This document shows, piece after piece, positions 26,781 to 37,939 of a stretch of DNA of 41,869 nt. The stretch comes from Rickettsiales bacterium (GTDB lineage: Bacteria; Pseudomonadota; Alphaproteobacteria; Rickettsiales; UBA1997), in the NCBI GenBank assembly GCA_020054685.1, contig JAHXBS010000021.1, positions 16,208 to 58,076 on the forward strand, in the 5' to 3' direction. The notes beneath the pieces were generated by a model. It ran no database searches. It was not told where the DNA came from and saw only the letters and a list, made by a program, of their open reading frames with translations. The first letter of the stretch is position 1; the number at the start of each line of letters is the position of its first letter. The position numbers and the translations under genes were made by a program.

Positions 26781-26844
26781 GCAGGATTCGAACCTACGCA
26801 TCGCGGGATCAAAACCCGCTGCCTTACCGCTTGGCTACGCCCCA
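26770..26844 (-). tRNA. tRNA-Gln (TTG)
   Basis: The minus strand gives a full 75-nt cloverleaf. The acceptor stem is TGGGGCG/CGCCCCA, the anticodon stem GCGGG/CCCGC with loop TTTTGAT (anticodon TTG), and the T arm contains GGTTCGAATCC. Discriminator G and an encoded CCA follow. The 3' end is duplicated 186 bp downstream. Confidence 0.96.
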
Positions 26845-27012
26845 ATGTAAGAAATGGTGATTGATGGTTATTTTATTATGTAGCTATTAAATTTGTAAGG
26901 ACTGAATTTAAATAGATGCTTGTAAATAACTTTGATTAATTTAAGATTTAAATGTTTTTAAGTCAAGTATTAAGGATTTAATAAAATCATTACAATTTTA
27001 ATTTTATTGATC

Positions 27013-29249
<2,237 letters not shown>

Positions 29250-29655
29250 ATATTAAGCTAGACTCAAATCAGGATATAAGCTAATATTTTATCACACTGA
29301 AAGACATTTTGATTGGGTTTTAATTAAAATAATTTTGAGATAAAATCTATTTAAAATAAAAATATATATTTATATATTTTAAGTCTTTAAGTAATTTTGA
29401 GGTCAAAATATAATTCAAAATTAATGTTTTATCTGAGTTACATACGAATTTTGATATTATAGCATTTTCATCTACAATAAAATATTTAGCAAAATTAGCT
29501 TTACCCCAAAAATTTATTGTTAAATTTACACTTAATATCAAAAATATAATTAGCTAAACTTTATTATATTTTTTGGCCAAAAATAAGAACTATACATATA
29601 TTATTATAGATAAGAAGAATATTACAACCTTGGTAATACGATATAATTATCAGGC
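29250..29655. other. 406-bp intergenic region
   Basis: This lies between the convergent thiC and ATP-grasp genes. It is nearly all A/T. It holds an AT-only hairpin (29359-29380: stem AAAATATATA/TATATATTTT) that could help termination. A 64-codon minus-strand ORF (29347-29541) has no supporting feature and is not called as a gene. I see nothing else. Confidence 0.5.
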
Positions 29656-30894
29656 TTATTTTTGAGCAGGCCCTGAAACAACAACAGGACCAACTTCTTT
29701 ATAAGATGTTGGACTCATAGCTTTTAATGGCTTATTACCTATTGAATTATTAATAGCTTCTTGCGCTACATGATCTGAATATTCTTGAGATACAATATTT
29801 ACTAATAGTTTTCCAAAAGTTGAAGTAGCTGAAGAATCATTAACTTCAAGAGTAATAGGCTTAAGCTCATCTGAAATTATATTTCCGTTTTCATCAACCT
29901 TTACAAGACAATTGACTGCACCTAAAAAATTTTTATCTTTTTCTCCTTCATCATATAATGAATTAGCTGCTGCAATTATAGCTTTTTCAAACTCTTTAAA
30001 ATTTTTGTGCTTTGCTTTAAATTCCTCTAAATTTTCAGGTCCATAATCAACATTTTTATTCAAAATTGGGTTAGGCATAAACTGGTTAGGCTTACCCTTA
30101 AAAATTCCGGTTATTCTTCCATTGGCAATGCTACATCTGAGTGGTACACAATCACCTAATTCTTTTTGAATAATAAATGATGTGTTATCCTTATTTAATC
30201 TATTTAAATTTTCTTCTAATTCATCAATTAAAGTAACTCTTGTAACAGCATTTCCATATATACCATAATCTTCTTTTATGTAAAAAGCTACTTTTCCTCC
30301 TCCATCTGTTAGCTCTTTCTTAATCTTTTTAATATATCCTTCTTTATCTGTATCCTTTGTTTTATTATCAAAGTTATATGTAAGAGGTCTTGCTATATTA
30401 CTTTTTTCAAAGCATCTATCAGTCTTACATCTTGAATTAGATTTTTCAACAGCTTCTAAATTATTAACAAATTTTAAACCGTATGTATTTTGCATTAACC
30501 CATTAAATTCTCTAGCTTTTAGAGCCTGACCCCAAGATCTTGAAAGGACTATATCGATTCCTAAATCATCATTAAAATTAATTTCTTCACCTTCTTTATA
30601 TTCTTTTAAAACTTCATTTTTAAAGACAATATTTTTACCATCTGTTTTTTTTGGATCCGGATCTACTTCACTTATTTTCAAATATCTAGCTGCAAGAATT
30701 TTGTCACCATCAACTTTTATATCATCTTCAGAAGATCTATTTATATCGTCATTTTTATATTGCAGCATTAATATTCTTATATCATGGTTCTTATTAAGCA
30801 TAGATCTAACAATTTGAGCCTGAGATTGATTAAAACCATCCTTACCATTCTTATTCTCTGTTATAGCTTGCGTTGAAATTAATATTGTTGGCAT
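29656..30894 (-). CDS. orphan ATP-grasp ligase-like protein (RimK/glutathione synthetase-like)
   Basis: The 412-residue protein has the order of segments of an ATP-grasp ligase, though I do not recognise the subfamily. Residues about 1-45 form a Rossmann-like start (TILISTQAI; IRILMLQY). DIVLSRSWGQAL (114-125) and KFVNNLEAVEKSNSRCKTDRC (141-161) are like the pre-ATP-grasp and nucleotide-entry segments. FYIKEDYGIYGN (204-215, Lys207) would be the phosphate-binding lysine and loop. FIIQKELGDCVPLRCSIANG (240-259) matches the adenine-binding and substrate region, with ITGIFKGKP after it. LGAVNCLVKVDENG and TLEVNDSS (E350, N352) give the metal-binding residues. The tail from about 380 is polar. 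The reaction cannot be named; joining of an amino acid or peptide to a carboxylate is the family norm. It lies 38 bp downstream of pyrE on the same strand. Confidence 0.68.
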   Translation of the reverse strand: MPTILISTQAITENKNGKDGFNQSQAQIVRSMLNKNHDIRILMLQYKNDDINRSSEDDIKVDGDKILAARYLKISEVDPDPKKTDGKNIVFKNEVLKEYKEGEEINFNDDLGIDIVLSRSWGQALKAREFNGLMQNTYGLKFVNNLEAVEKSNSRCKTDRCFEKSNIARPLTYNFDNKTKDTDKEGYIKKIKKELTDGGGKVAFYIKEDYGIYGNAVTRVTLIDELEENLNRLNKDNTSFIIQKELGDCVPLRCSIANGRITGIFKGKPNQFMPNPILNKNVDYGPENLEEFKAKHKNFKEFEKAIIAAANSLYDEGEKDKNFLGAVNCLVKVDENGNIISDELKPITLEVNDSSATSTFGKLLVNIVSQEYSDHVAQEAINNSIGNKPLKAMSPTSYKEVGPVVVSGPAQK

Positions 30895-30932
30895 GATATT
30901 ATCTAAATTATTTTATAAATTATATTTTAAAG

Positions 30933-31550
30933 TTATTTACTAATAAACCTACTTCCGGGCTTAATGGGGTCAATTTTCTTTAAATGATCTGGTATATTAT
31001 CTTTATTAAAAGTTTCAACTTTAATTTCAATCAAGGAAATTAACTCAACACCGAGTTTTTTTGAAATATTATTATCATTACTGCGATCAATAAGACATGC
31101 TTCAGCAATAATATTGCAACCATATTGATTGACTAATTCAAATGTTTCTAAAGATGATTTACCCGTTGTTAAGACATCTTCTACTATTAAAACTTTTTGA
31201 CTTTCTTTTAATTCAAAACCCCTTCTTAGTTGAAATTTTGAATCCACTCTTTCACAAAAAATAGCCTCAACTCCAAGTTGCCTGGCAATTTCATAACCAA
31301 TAATCACACCACCCATTGCTGGCGAAACAACAATATCTGGTTTATTATTGCCTAATTTATTGATAATTTTTGCAGCTAATGCTTGATATAGCTTTTCAGC
31401 TGATTGTGGGTTCATTAATACTCTTGCACATTGAATATATGTATCTGAATGAAGCCCAGAGGATAAAATGAAATGCCCTTTTAAAATGGCTTTAGCTTGG
31501 ATAAACTCGCTGAGTATTTGCTCATTTGAAAGAGAGTAATTGCTTATCAT
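30933..31550 (-). CDS. pyrE: orotate phosphoribosyltransferase
   Basis: PyrE joins orotate and PRPP to make orotidine 5'-phosphate in de novo pyrimidine synthesis. The 205-residue product has SGLHSDTYIQCARVLMNP near the N-terminus, VSPAMGGVIIGYEIARQLG, and the PRPP-binding motif VLIVEDVLTTGKSS. AIFCERVDSKFQLRRGF lies between them. These fit OPRTase rather than other phosphoribosyltransferases. It is divergent from kdsD across 61 bp, and the ATP-grasp gene follows on the same strand. Confidence 0.95.
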   Translation of the reverse strand: MISNYSLSNEQILSEFIQAKAILKGHFILSSGLHSDTYIQCARVLMNPQSAEKLYQALAAKIINKLGNNKPDIVVSPAMGGVIIGYEIARQLGVEAIFCERVDSKFQLRRGFELKESQKVLIVEDVLTTGKSSLETFELVNQYGCNIIAEACLIDRSNDNNISKKLGVELISLIEIKVETFNKDNIPDHLKKIDPIKPGSRFISK

Positions 31551-31611
31551 TGATTTATATTTTTTATCTGTTACTTTATTTATTATTTAATTTAACTAAA
31601 AATATATAGTT

Positions 31612-32568
31612 ATGCAAGATCAAAATAATTTTATTCATGCTGCTAAAAAATGCATTGAAACTGAAATTACTGGCCTTAAATCATTGCTCGATTTCTTTGG
31701 CGATGATTATATTAATGCTATTAACTTAATAATAAATTGCCAAGGCAAAATAATTATTAGTGGCATGGGCAAATCAGGTCATATTGCCAGTAAAATTGCT
31801 GCTACCTTGTCTTCTACCGGAACTCCTGCTTTCTTTATCCACCCCGGAGAAGCTAGTCACGGAGATCTTGGCATGATTACTAAAAATGACATTGTAATAT
31901 TACTTTCAAATTCTGGAGAAACTAAAGAGCTCAAAGATATAATATATTACTGCAAAAGATTTTCAATTCCAATTATAGGTATTATCAGAAGAAAAGAATC
32001 TGAACTTACTGCTGCAAGTGATGTAGCATTAATTTTACCAGCAATTGCTGAAGCAAATTTAGTAAATGCTCCAACTACCTCAACTACTATGATGCTTGCT
32101 TTAGGAGATGCCATTGCATGCAGCTTAATTGACAATAATAATTTCAGCAAGGAGCAATTTGGTATATTTCATCCTGGTGGCAAATTAGGATCCAACTTCT
32201 TGAAAGTTAAAGATATTATGCGCAAAAAATCTCAATTACCATTAATAAATCAAGATGCAAAATTTAGCGAAGCGCTAATAGAAATGACCAAAAAATGCCT
32301 AGGATGTACCGGCATTATCGATGATAATAAAAAACTAATTGGCATTATTACAGATGGTGATATTAGAAGACATATAGACCATAATATTATTAGTCAATCT
32401 GTTAAAAATATCATGACCAAAAACCCAATAACAGTACAGGAATCATCTTTAGCAGCCGAAGCTCTAGGAATAATGAACGACAAATCAATAACAAGTATTT
32501 TTGTTCTAAATAACAATAATCATATATCAGGAATTATCCATATACATGATTGCCTAAAATTATATTAA
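31612..32568 (+). CDS. kdsD: D-arabinose 5-phosphate isomerase
   Basis: KdsD makes arabinose 5-phosphate from ribulose 5-phosphate, the first step to Kdo for LPS. The 318 residues comprise a SIS domain (about 35-185: IIISGMGKSGHIASKIAATL; FFIHPGEASHGDLGMI; LLSNSGETKELKD; TTSTTMMLALGDA) and two CBS domains (about 205-318; GIITDGDIRRHID). FGIFHPGGKLG links the parts. This is the standard KdsD layout. It indicates that the cell makes Kdo-containing lipopolysaccharide, in line with lpxK and lpxL further right. pntB follows 87 bp downstream on the same strand. Confidence 0.95.
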   Translation: MQDQNNFIHAAKKCIETEITGLKSLLDFFGDDYINAINLIINCQGKIIISGMGKSGHIASKIAATLSSTGTPAFFIHPGEASHGDLGMITKNDIVILLSNSGETKELKDIIYYCKRFSIPIIGIIRRKESELTAASDVALILPAIAEANLVNAPTTSTTMMLALGDAIACSLIDNNNFSKEQFGIFHPGGKLGSNFLKVKDIMRKKSQLPLINQDAKFSEALIEMTKKCLGCTGIIDDNKKLIGIITDGDIRRHIDHNIISQSVKNIMTKNPITVQESSLAAEALGIMNDKSITSIFVLNNNNHISGIIHIHDCLKLY

Positions 32569-32655
32569 TAATCAACATATAGCAGTAAAATTGTTAATTG
32601 TTGAAATGTAAAAAAAATATATTAAGATAATTTTTTTATTTAAAATTTTTCTTAA

Positions 32656-34044
32656 ATGTCTTCTTATATTGCACTGTCATATTTAGCTAGCTCGGTTTTA
32701 TTTATCTTGTCTTTATATGGATTATCATCTCCCAAAACTTCACGTCGTGGTAATTATTTTGGCATTATTGGCATGGGTTTAGCAATTATAACCACCCTAT
32801 CCTTACCTAATATGTCAAATTATTTTATGATTATTTTGGCAATTGCTATTGGTGGTGGCATTGGCTATATAATTGCCAAACAAGTAAAAATGACTGCAAT
32901 GCCTCAATTAGTTGCTGGGTTTCACTCTCTTGTTGGTCTGGCTGCAGTATTAATTGCAGCAGGTGCTTTATATAATCCTGAAATATTTAATCTTGTAATT
33001 GATAATAAAATCAGAAAATCCAGCCTCATTGAAATGGGAATTGGTGTTGTAATTGGCGCTATTACTTTTACTGGATCTATTGTTGCCTTCCTAAAGTTAA
33101 ATGGCAATATGAAGTCAACTTTTTCATTCTTTAAAAACCCAAAATTAGCTGCCAAAATAATATTTATTACCTTAGCTATTATTACAATATTATTTGTTAT
33201 GTCTGGCTCTAAAACATTATTTATTGCCTTAACTATTATTGCATTTTTGGTTGGCTTTATATTAATTGCTCCTGTTGGTGGTGCAGATATGCCTGTTGTG
33301 GTCTCAATGCTAAATTCCTATTCTGGTTGGGCAGCAAGTGGTATTGGATTTACTTTAAATAATAGCTTGCTAATCATTACTGGAGCATTAGTTGGAGCTT
33401 CTGGCGCTATTTTAAGTTATATTATGTGCAAGGCTATGAATCGCTCCATAATTAATGTTATTTTTTCTGGATTATCGCAAGATACTCAAAATAGCTCAAA
33501 TAATAATAATGAAAATAGAGCAGTAAAACAAGGCTCATCTGAAGATGCTGCCTTTTTGATAAAATCTTCATCATCTGTAATAATAGTTCCTGGATATGGC
33601 ATGGCGGTTGCTGGTGCACAGCATGTTTTAGCAGAAATGACATCTCTACTTGAAGAAGCTGGAGTTGATGTGAAATTTGCAATTCATCCAGTTGCTGGTA
33701 GAATGCCAGGACACATGAATGTTCTTCTTGCCGAGGCTAATATTGACTATGAAAAAGTATTTGAACTTGAAGATATTAACAGCGAATTTAACACAGCTGA
33801 TGTTGCATTTGTTATTGGGGCAAATGATGTGACAAACCCTGCCGCCAAAACCGACAAAACAAGCCCAATATATGGCATGCCAATTCTTGATGTTGTTAAT
33901 GCAAAGACTGTATTTTTTGTTAAAAGATCTATGGCCTCTGGCTATGCTGGAGTTGACAATGAATTATTCTATAGCGACAATACCATGATGATATTTGGTG
34001 ATGCAAAAAAAGTTGTAGAAAATATTGTTAAAAATCTTGATTAG
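32656..34044 (+). CDS. pntB: NAD(P) transhydrogenase subunit beta
   Basis: PntB carries most of the membrane helices and the NADP(H)-binding domain of the proton-pumping transhydrogenase. The 462-residue product has about eight or nine helices in the first 270 residues, including [20 protein letters not shown] and [19 protein letters not shown], both family signatures. The C-terminal dIII domain has [16 protein letters not shown] (nucleotide-binding), [36 protein letters not shown], and the end [17 protein letters not shown]. All look intact. It should act with PntA2 and a PntA1 encoded elsewhere. Confidence 0.97.
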   Translation: MSSYIALSYLASSVLFILSLYGLSSPKTSRRGNYFGIIGMGLAIITTLSLPNMSNYFMIILAIAIGGGIGYIIAKQVKMTAMPQLVAGFHSLVGLAAVLIAAGALYNPEIFNLVIDNKIRKSSLIEMGIGVVIGAITFTGSIVAFLKLNGNMKSTFSFFKNPKLAAKIIFITLAIITILFVMSGSKTLFIALTIIAFLVGFILIAPVGGADMPVVVSMLNSYSGWAASGIGFTLNNSLLIITGALVGASGAILSYIMCKAMNRSIINVIFSGLSQDTQNSSNNNNENRAVKQGSSEDAAFLIKSSSSVIIVPGYGMAVAGAQHVLAEMTSLLEEAGVDVKFAIHPVAGRMPGHMNVLLAEANIDYEKVFELEDINSEFNTADVAFVIGANDVTNPAAKTDKTSPIYGMPILDVVNAKTVFFVKRSMASGYAGVDNELFYSDNTMMIFGDAKKVVENIVKNLD

Positions 34045-34113
34045 TAAGCAAATCCTGTTTCCAATAAACACTATTTAAAATAATTAAAAACTTATCCTTT
34101 TCAATCTTTCTCA

Positions 34114-34305
34114 TTAAGGCATTGCTTGACTTTGACTGCTTCCCTGGCTAAGAGAAGTAGCGCCTTGAGCTGATGATGAGGGTGTATTTTCTTTCTCCTC
34201 CACTTTTTTACTATCAACACCGTCACCATCTTGACCATCACCATCTAGCAGACCATCATATGTTAACATTCTTTTTATTGGCTGAGGTTGATCTAGATTA
34301 TCCAT
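34114..34305 (-). CDS. small acidic, disordered hypothetical protein
   Basis: This is a 63-residue ORF with an ATG start. It is hydrophilic throughout: an N-terminal MDNLDQPQPIKRMLTY, an acidic Asp/Gly stretch (LLDGDGQDGDGVD), and a Ser/Gln-rich end. There is no signal peptide, membrane span or known domain. Its composition differs from random AT-rich reading frames in this window, which favour Ile, Lys and Phe, and this supports it being real. It is flanked upstream by a long inverted repeat. Function unknown. Confidence 0.45.
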   Translation of the reverse strand: MDNLDQPQPIKRMLTYDGLLDGDGQDGDGVDSKKVEEKENTPSSSAQGATSLSQGSSQSQAMP

Positions 34306-34337
34306 AAAATACTAAATAAATTGAAAAACGTACCACG

Positions 34338-34429
34338 CCAAAAGAAATCTTTAATTAAATTTTAAGAAAATATTTTTTATAATTTAAATTAAAATTTAAA
34401 TTTCTAATTATTTTAAAGATTTCTTTTGG
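34338..34429. repeat. 17-bp perfect inverted repeat bounding a 92-bp AT-rich segment
   Basis: CCAAAAGAAATCTTTAA (34338-34354) and its exact reverse complement (34413-34429) are separated by 58 bp. The inner sequence is almost all A/T and is itself partly self-complementary. It may be a bidirectional terminator after the surA-like gene, or a MITE-like element. No transposase is attached. Confidence 0.75.
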
Positions 34430-34501
34430 TATTATATACTCATTTTAGTGTATCAGAATTTTTATTTAATATCAATTAAAAGTAACTTTATCAAATTTTA
34501 A

Positions 34502-35467
34502 CTAGAAATTAATGTTAAATTTAGGAGTAATTTCAATATATGAATTTTTCTTTAGCTTTAGCATATAAGATTTAGTCTTAATTGCTAATTTTTCATTTTT
34601 AATATGCTGCTTTATCTGCTCTATATTTTTTGGCTTGATCTTGTCAACTTCTTTAATATCGATAATTTTAATAATTCTAATAAAATTTCCTAATTTAATT
34701 GGCTTGCTATATTGATTGGTAAGTAAATCTTTAATATTTTTAAATACTTCATTATTAAGCTGACTTTCATCTAGCCATCTTATATTTTTATCCTCAAAGT
34801 AATTAAAAGAAAAATTTCTTGCCATATCATCAAAATCTGCACCTTTTTGCAATTCAAGATAGATTTTTTGCGCAATAATATCTGCGTCATCTGATTTTTT
34901 TAGGATAATTTCATCAAATTTAAATTTTTTCTGCTTTTTAATAAGATTATTTCTAATTAACATTTCCTTTATTTCATATTGATGAACTTTAATTAATGGG
35001 TTGATAAAATTTTTAACAATTTTTGACCATAATAATTCTGATATTATCTGATTTTCAAAGGAATTATAATGGTTTTTATTAGCTTTTAGCTGTTTTTTAT
35101 ATTTAGCAGGATTTATTTTTTTTGAGATTGCAATATAATTTATTGCTTGATCAATCTCATCTTTTTCTACATTAATATCTTTACTTTGAGCATCTTGAGT
35201 AATCAGACTTTCTTCTATCATTTTATCAAGCATAAAGTTTGATAATGATAAATATTCTTTTCTGGTTTTAATTTTATAGCTAGAATTTTTTAAGAAATAT
35301 TGCAAACGATAATCAAGGTCACTCTTAGTAATTGCTAAATTATTAACTTTTGCAATGATGAAATCAGATTTTGCATAGGAATTAATACAAAATAACAAAA
35401 GAATTAAGGTTAAAAATAGTAATTTAACAAAAATCTTATTTTTTGGATTCTTTTTTAGAAATATCAT
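34502..35467 (-). CDS. SurA-like periplasmic chaperone / peptidyl-prolyl isomerase
   Basis: The ATG at 35467 gives 321 residues; a GTG three codons upstream is possible. The N-terminus is a signal peptide with the hydrophobic core VKLLFLTLILLLFCIN, ending near SYAKSDF. A SurA_N-like domain follows (IIAKVNNLAITKSDLDYRL; SNFMLDKMIEESLITQDAQ). A parvulin-like segment lies at about 185-280 (FDEIILKK; LQKGADFDDMARNFSF; IRWLDESQLNNEVF), weaker than in typical parvulins, so isomerase activity is uncertain. It probably helps fold outer-membrane proteins such as the beta-barrel protein encoded here. It overlaps ctpA by about 32 bp and is last in the 37812-to-34502 operon. Confidence 0.82.
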   Translation of the reverse strand: MIFLKKNPKNKIFVKLLFLTLILLLFCINSYAKSDFIIAKVNNLAITKSDLDYRLQYFLKNSSYKIKTRKEYLSLSNFMLDKMIEESLITQDAQSKDINVEKDEIDQAINYIAISKKINPAKYKKQLKANKNHYNSFENQIISELLWSKIVKNFINPLIKVHQYEIKEMLIRNNLIKKQKKFKFDEIILKKSDDADIIAQKIYLELQKGADFDDMARNFSFNYFEDKNIRWLDESQLNNEVFKNIKDLLTNQYSKPIKLGNFIRIIKIIDIKEVDKIKPKNIEQIKQHIKNEKLAIKTKSYMLKLKKNSYIEITPKFNINF

Positions 35468-36851
35468 TATAAACACTCAAACCTCTAATTAAATCTATTG
35501 CTCTAGCAAGTTGGTAATCCTCATTGTAAATTTTTATATTTTCTTCAGTAAGATTTTTATCTTTAGAATCTTTAAGAGCTTTTTGGATATTATTTTCTAT
35601 GTGCCCTCGTAAATCTGACTCTCCTGAAGATATTGAATTATTCTCAAGAATTTCTAATTTAGCCGTTTTAACCTCAATATCAGGCTCAATACCCTTGGCT
35701 TGAATTGAAACCCCACTTGGTGTATAATATAGCGAAGTTGTTAATCTAAGAGCACCAAGCTCTCCATCTTTTAAAGGCACTATAGTTTGCACAGATCCTT
35801 TACCAAAAGATTTAACGCCCATTATAACAGCCCTATTATGATCTTTTAAAGCACCTGCAACAATTTCAGATGCTGAAGCAGAGCCTTCATTAATAATTAC
35901 TGCAATTGGCAGGTTCTTAACTAGAGATTGATTAGCTTTGTCAAAATATTCTTGCTTAGAGTCTTGATTTCTACCTTTAATTGATACTATTAGCTTTTTA
36001 TCATCTAAAAAAGCATCACTAACTTTAACAGCTTCTGATAGTAGACCTCCTGGATTATTTCTTAAATCAAGAACCAGGCCTCTAACTTTTTTATTATTTT
36101 TGGCTATTTCCTTTTTCATTTTTTTAACTTCTTTAAGCAATCCAGATGAAGCTTGCTGAGAGAATGTGTTTATTTTGAGGTACATAACATCGTTAAAAAT
36201 CTTAGATTTAACAGCTTTAACTTTTATTATCTCTCTGACTATTTCCTTTATTAATGGCTCTTTCTGAGTTTTTCTAAGTAATGTAATCTTAACTTTGCTA
36301 CCAGGCTTTCCTCTAAGTTTTTTAACAGACTCAGAAATTGGCAGACCAACTATATTTTCTCCGTCAACTTTTATTATAAAATCACCAGATTTTAAGCCAG
36401 CCTTTTGTGCCGGAGTATCATCTATTGCAGCAATAACCTTAACTGCTTGCATTTCTGTGGTTATTTCAATCCCCAGACCACCAAATTCACCCTTTGTCTG
36501 GGTTTGCATTTCCTTAAGGTCATCAATATTTAAATATCCTGAGTGAGGATCAAGAGAACTAAGAAGACCCTTAGCAGCAGCTTGGTGCAATTCCTTATCA
36601 GTTTTTTCATCAACATAGTCATTTTTAATTCTATATAGAATTTCAGATAAGAATTTACCATTTTTATAGTAAATATTATTCTTAGTATCTTGTTTATCTA
36701 GAATTGATATATCTTCATTAACTTCAAGTTTTTTGATTTTAATTTGCGATAATGACATGGCAGATAAAAATCCAATAAAGGTTGCTACCAAAACTATTGT
36801 AAAAATTTTAAAACTTTTCATAATTATTTTATTATATTTCTTTTTAGACAT
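35436..36851 (-). CDS. ctpA: C-terminal processing peptidase, S41 family
   Basis: CtpA is a periplasmic, membrane-anchored serine protease that trims or degrades envelope proteins. The 471-residue product starts at ATG 36851, sharing one base with the previous stop (TAATG), which supports that start. Residues about 13-34 are a membrane anchor or signal (FKIFTIVLVATFIGFLSAM). About 120-195 are a PDZ domain (GGLGIEITTEMQAVKVI). The catalytic core has LVLDLRNNPGGLL, NEGSASASEIVAGAL (Ser326 expected nucleophile) and SFGKGSVQT (Lys351 general base, 25 residues on, as usual). A charged tail follows. Its operon partners are a lipoprotein, an Asn-rich protein and a SurA-like chaperone, so it is part of an envelope quality-control set. 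Confidence 0.95.
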   Translation of the reverse strand: MSKKKYNKIIMKSFKIFTIVLVATFIGFLSAMSLSQIKIKKLEVNEDISILDKQDTKNNIYYKNGKFLSEILYRIKNDYVDEKTDKELHQAAAKGLLSSLDPHSGYLNIDDLKEMQTQTKGEFGGLGIEITTEMQAVKVIAAIDDTPAQKAGLKSGDFIIKVDGENIVGLPISESVKKLRGKPGSKVKITLLRKTQKEPLIKEIVREIIKVKAVKSKIFNDVMYLKINTFSQQASSGLLKEVKKMKKEIAKNNKKVRGLVLDLRNNPGGLLSEAVKVSDAFLDDKKLIVSIKGRNQDSKQEYFDKANQSLVKNLPIAVIINEGSASASEIVAGALKDHNRAVIMGVKSFGKGSVQTIVPLKDGELGALRLTTSLYYTPSGVSIQAKGIEPDIEVKTAKLEILENNSISSGESDLRGHIENNIQKALKDSKDKNLTEENIKIYNEDYQLARAIDLIRGLSVYNDISKKESKK

Positions 36852-37648
36852 TAGCCATCAATTCCATATTCGTCTTTCAATGCATCTGTAATTTCTTTTG
36901 GTGGCTCGTCGCCATATGCAGAATATAGTATTTTACCATAATTTTCTAAATGGATTATATCATCATTAAGAGCTTTCAAGAAAAGCTTAACTTTTAAGCG
37001 GTCAACTAAAACGTAATACCAGGCATTTCTACCGCGATCGACACCTTTTACAAGATATATTTGACTTGCCAACATCTTTTTTTGTGGATCAACCTTCTTT
37101 GGTGGATTTGATGATTTTGATTGAATATCAAAACGACTATCCTTATCTGAATCTAATTCTAAATTTGAAGATGTAAAAGTTGGTTTCTTTTGATATCTTT
37201 CAGCAAATGATTTCTTTTCAGGATTAGCATCTGAGTTATTTTTAGAATCATTAGATGCATTATTGCCAGAAGTATTATTAGAGGAATTATTATTTTCTTG
37301 AGTCTGGCTGGAATTCAAATTTTCTTGATCATTATTAGAATTAGGTTGTTTATTATCTGAATAATTTGAAGAAGCGCTATTATTAGACATATTCTGATTA
37401 GATAAATCATCATTATTACTAAAATTTGCTTGGCGCTCTTGATTTTGTCCTTGATCTAAATTTTCTTGATCAATATTATTTGAAGATGATTTGGCTGATT
37501 GATTATTTGACGATATATTTTTATTGTAATCTTCTTTGGATAAATCTTTATTTAAGCCTGCTTTATCATTATTAGCAGATTCATTTAATTGAGATTGATT
37601 ACTTTTAGAACGATAAAATCGCTCCAATATTTTAAAATATTCAGCCAT
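36851..37648 (-). CDS. Asn/Ser-rich low-complexity protein with conserved-looking C-terminal domain
   Basis: Not recognised by name. Of 265 residues, about 15-150 are low complexity, dominated by Asn, Ser, Gln and Asp, with a recurring DQENL motif (59-63; 107-111). The C-terminal part (about 193-265) looks folded: ASQIYLVKGVDRGRNAWYY, VLVDRLKVKLFLKAL, YGKILYSAYGDEPP, ending in an acidic EYGIDG. No signal peptide or membrane span is visible, so it is probably cytoplasmic or peripheral. It starts 8 bp after the small lipoprotein gene and is coupled to ctpA by TAATG. Expansion of AT-rich codons explains the Asn content; a role as linker or adaptor to the membrane protease is only a guess. Confidence 0.78.
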   Translation of the reverse strand: MAEYFKILERFYRSKSNQSQLNESANNDKAGLNKDLSKEDYNKNISSNNQSAKSSSNNIDQENLDQGQNQERQANFSNNDDLSNQNMSNNSASSNYSDNKQPNSNNDQENLNSSQTQENNNSSNNTSGNNASNDSKNNSDANPEKKSFAERYQKKPTFTSSNLELDSDKDSRFDIQSKSSNPPKKVDPQKKMLASQIYLVKGVDRGRNAWYYVLVDRLKVKLFLKALNDDIIHLENYGKILYSAYGDEPPKEITDALKDEYGIDG

Positions 37649-37656
37649 ATATAATT

Positions 37657-37812
37657 CTAAGCTTTTGAATTATTAATCCACCAGCTATTAATTGGAGTTT
37701 TTGGACCGCATGGACCATCTTGCGCTGAAACACAAGGACTTTTAACCTCAATAGCTTTGTGAGAGCATGACGATATTAATAAAATTGATAATATTAGGAT
37801 GATTTTTTTCAT
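37657..37812 (-). CDS. 51-residue lipoprotein, VirB7-like in layout
   Basis: This small ORF runs from ATG 37812 to TAG 37657. The N-terminus is a lipoprotein signal: MKK, hydrophobic IILILSILLIS, then the lipobox ISSC with Cys16 as the lipidated residue. The mature part is only 36 residues and has two more cysteines, a Gly-Pro-Cys-Gly-Pro motif and a WW pair near the end (CVSAQDGPCGPKTPINSWW). Size and layout resemble the small VirB7 lipoproteins of type IV secretion, but small lipoproteins are varied and no other T4SS gene is in the window, so this is a weak comparison. It heads the envelope operon with the Asn-rich protein, ctpA and the surA-like gene. A cytoplasmic product is unlikely. Confidence 0.72.
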   Translation of the reverse strand: MKKIILILSILLISSCSHKAIEVKSPCVSAQDGPCGPKTPINSWWINNSKA

Positions 37813-37939
37813 ATTATATTTATTTAAATTTTTAGTAATTATTTAAAAATTAAAATTTAATATCAAATATTCAATGATAAAAGCTTTATTTTTTTATTTT
37901 TACTTTAAAAATTGTTAAATTAATCAACTTTTTTACTAA

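Noticed and set aside
26845-27012. TPP riboswitch ahead of pntA2-thiC
   Set aside because: I could not find the conserved TPP-aptamer elements; a covariance search would decide.
29347-29541. 64-codon minus-strand ORF in the thiC/ATP-grasp gap
   Set aside because: Its composition is what AT-rich non-coding DNA gives; there is no domain, leader or ribosome binding site.
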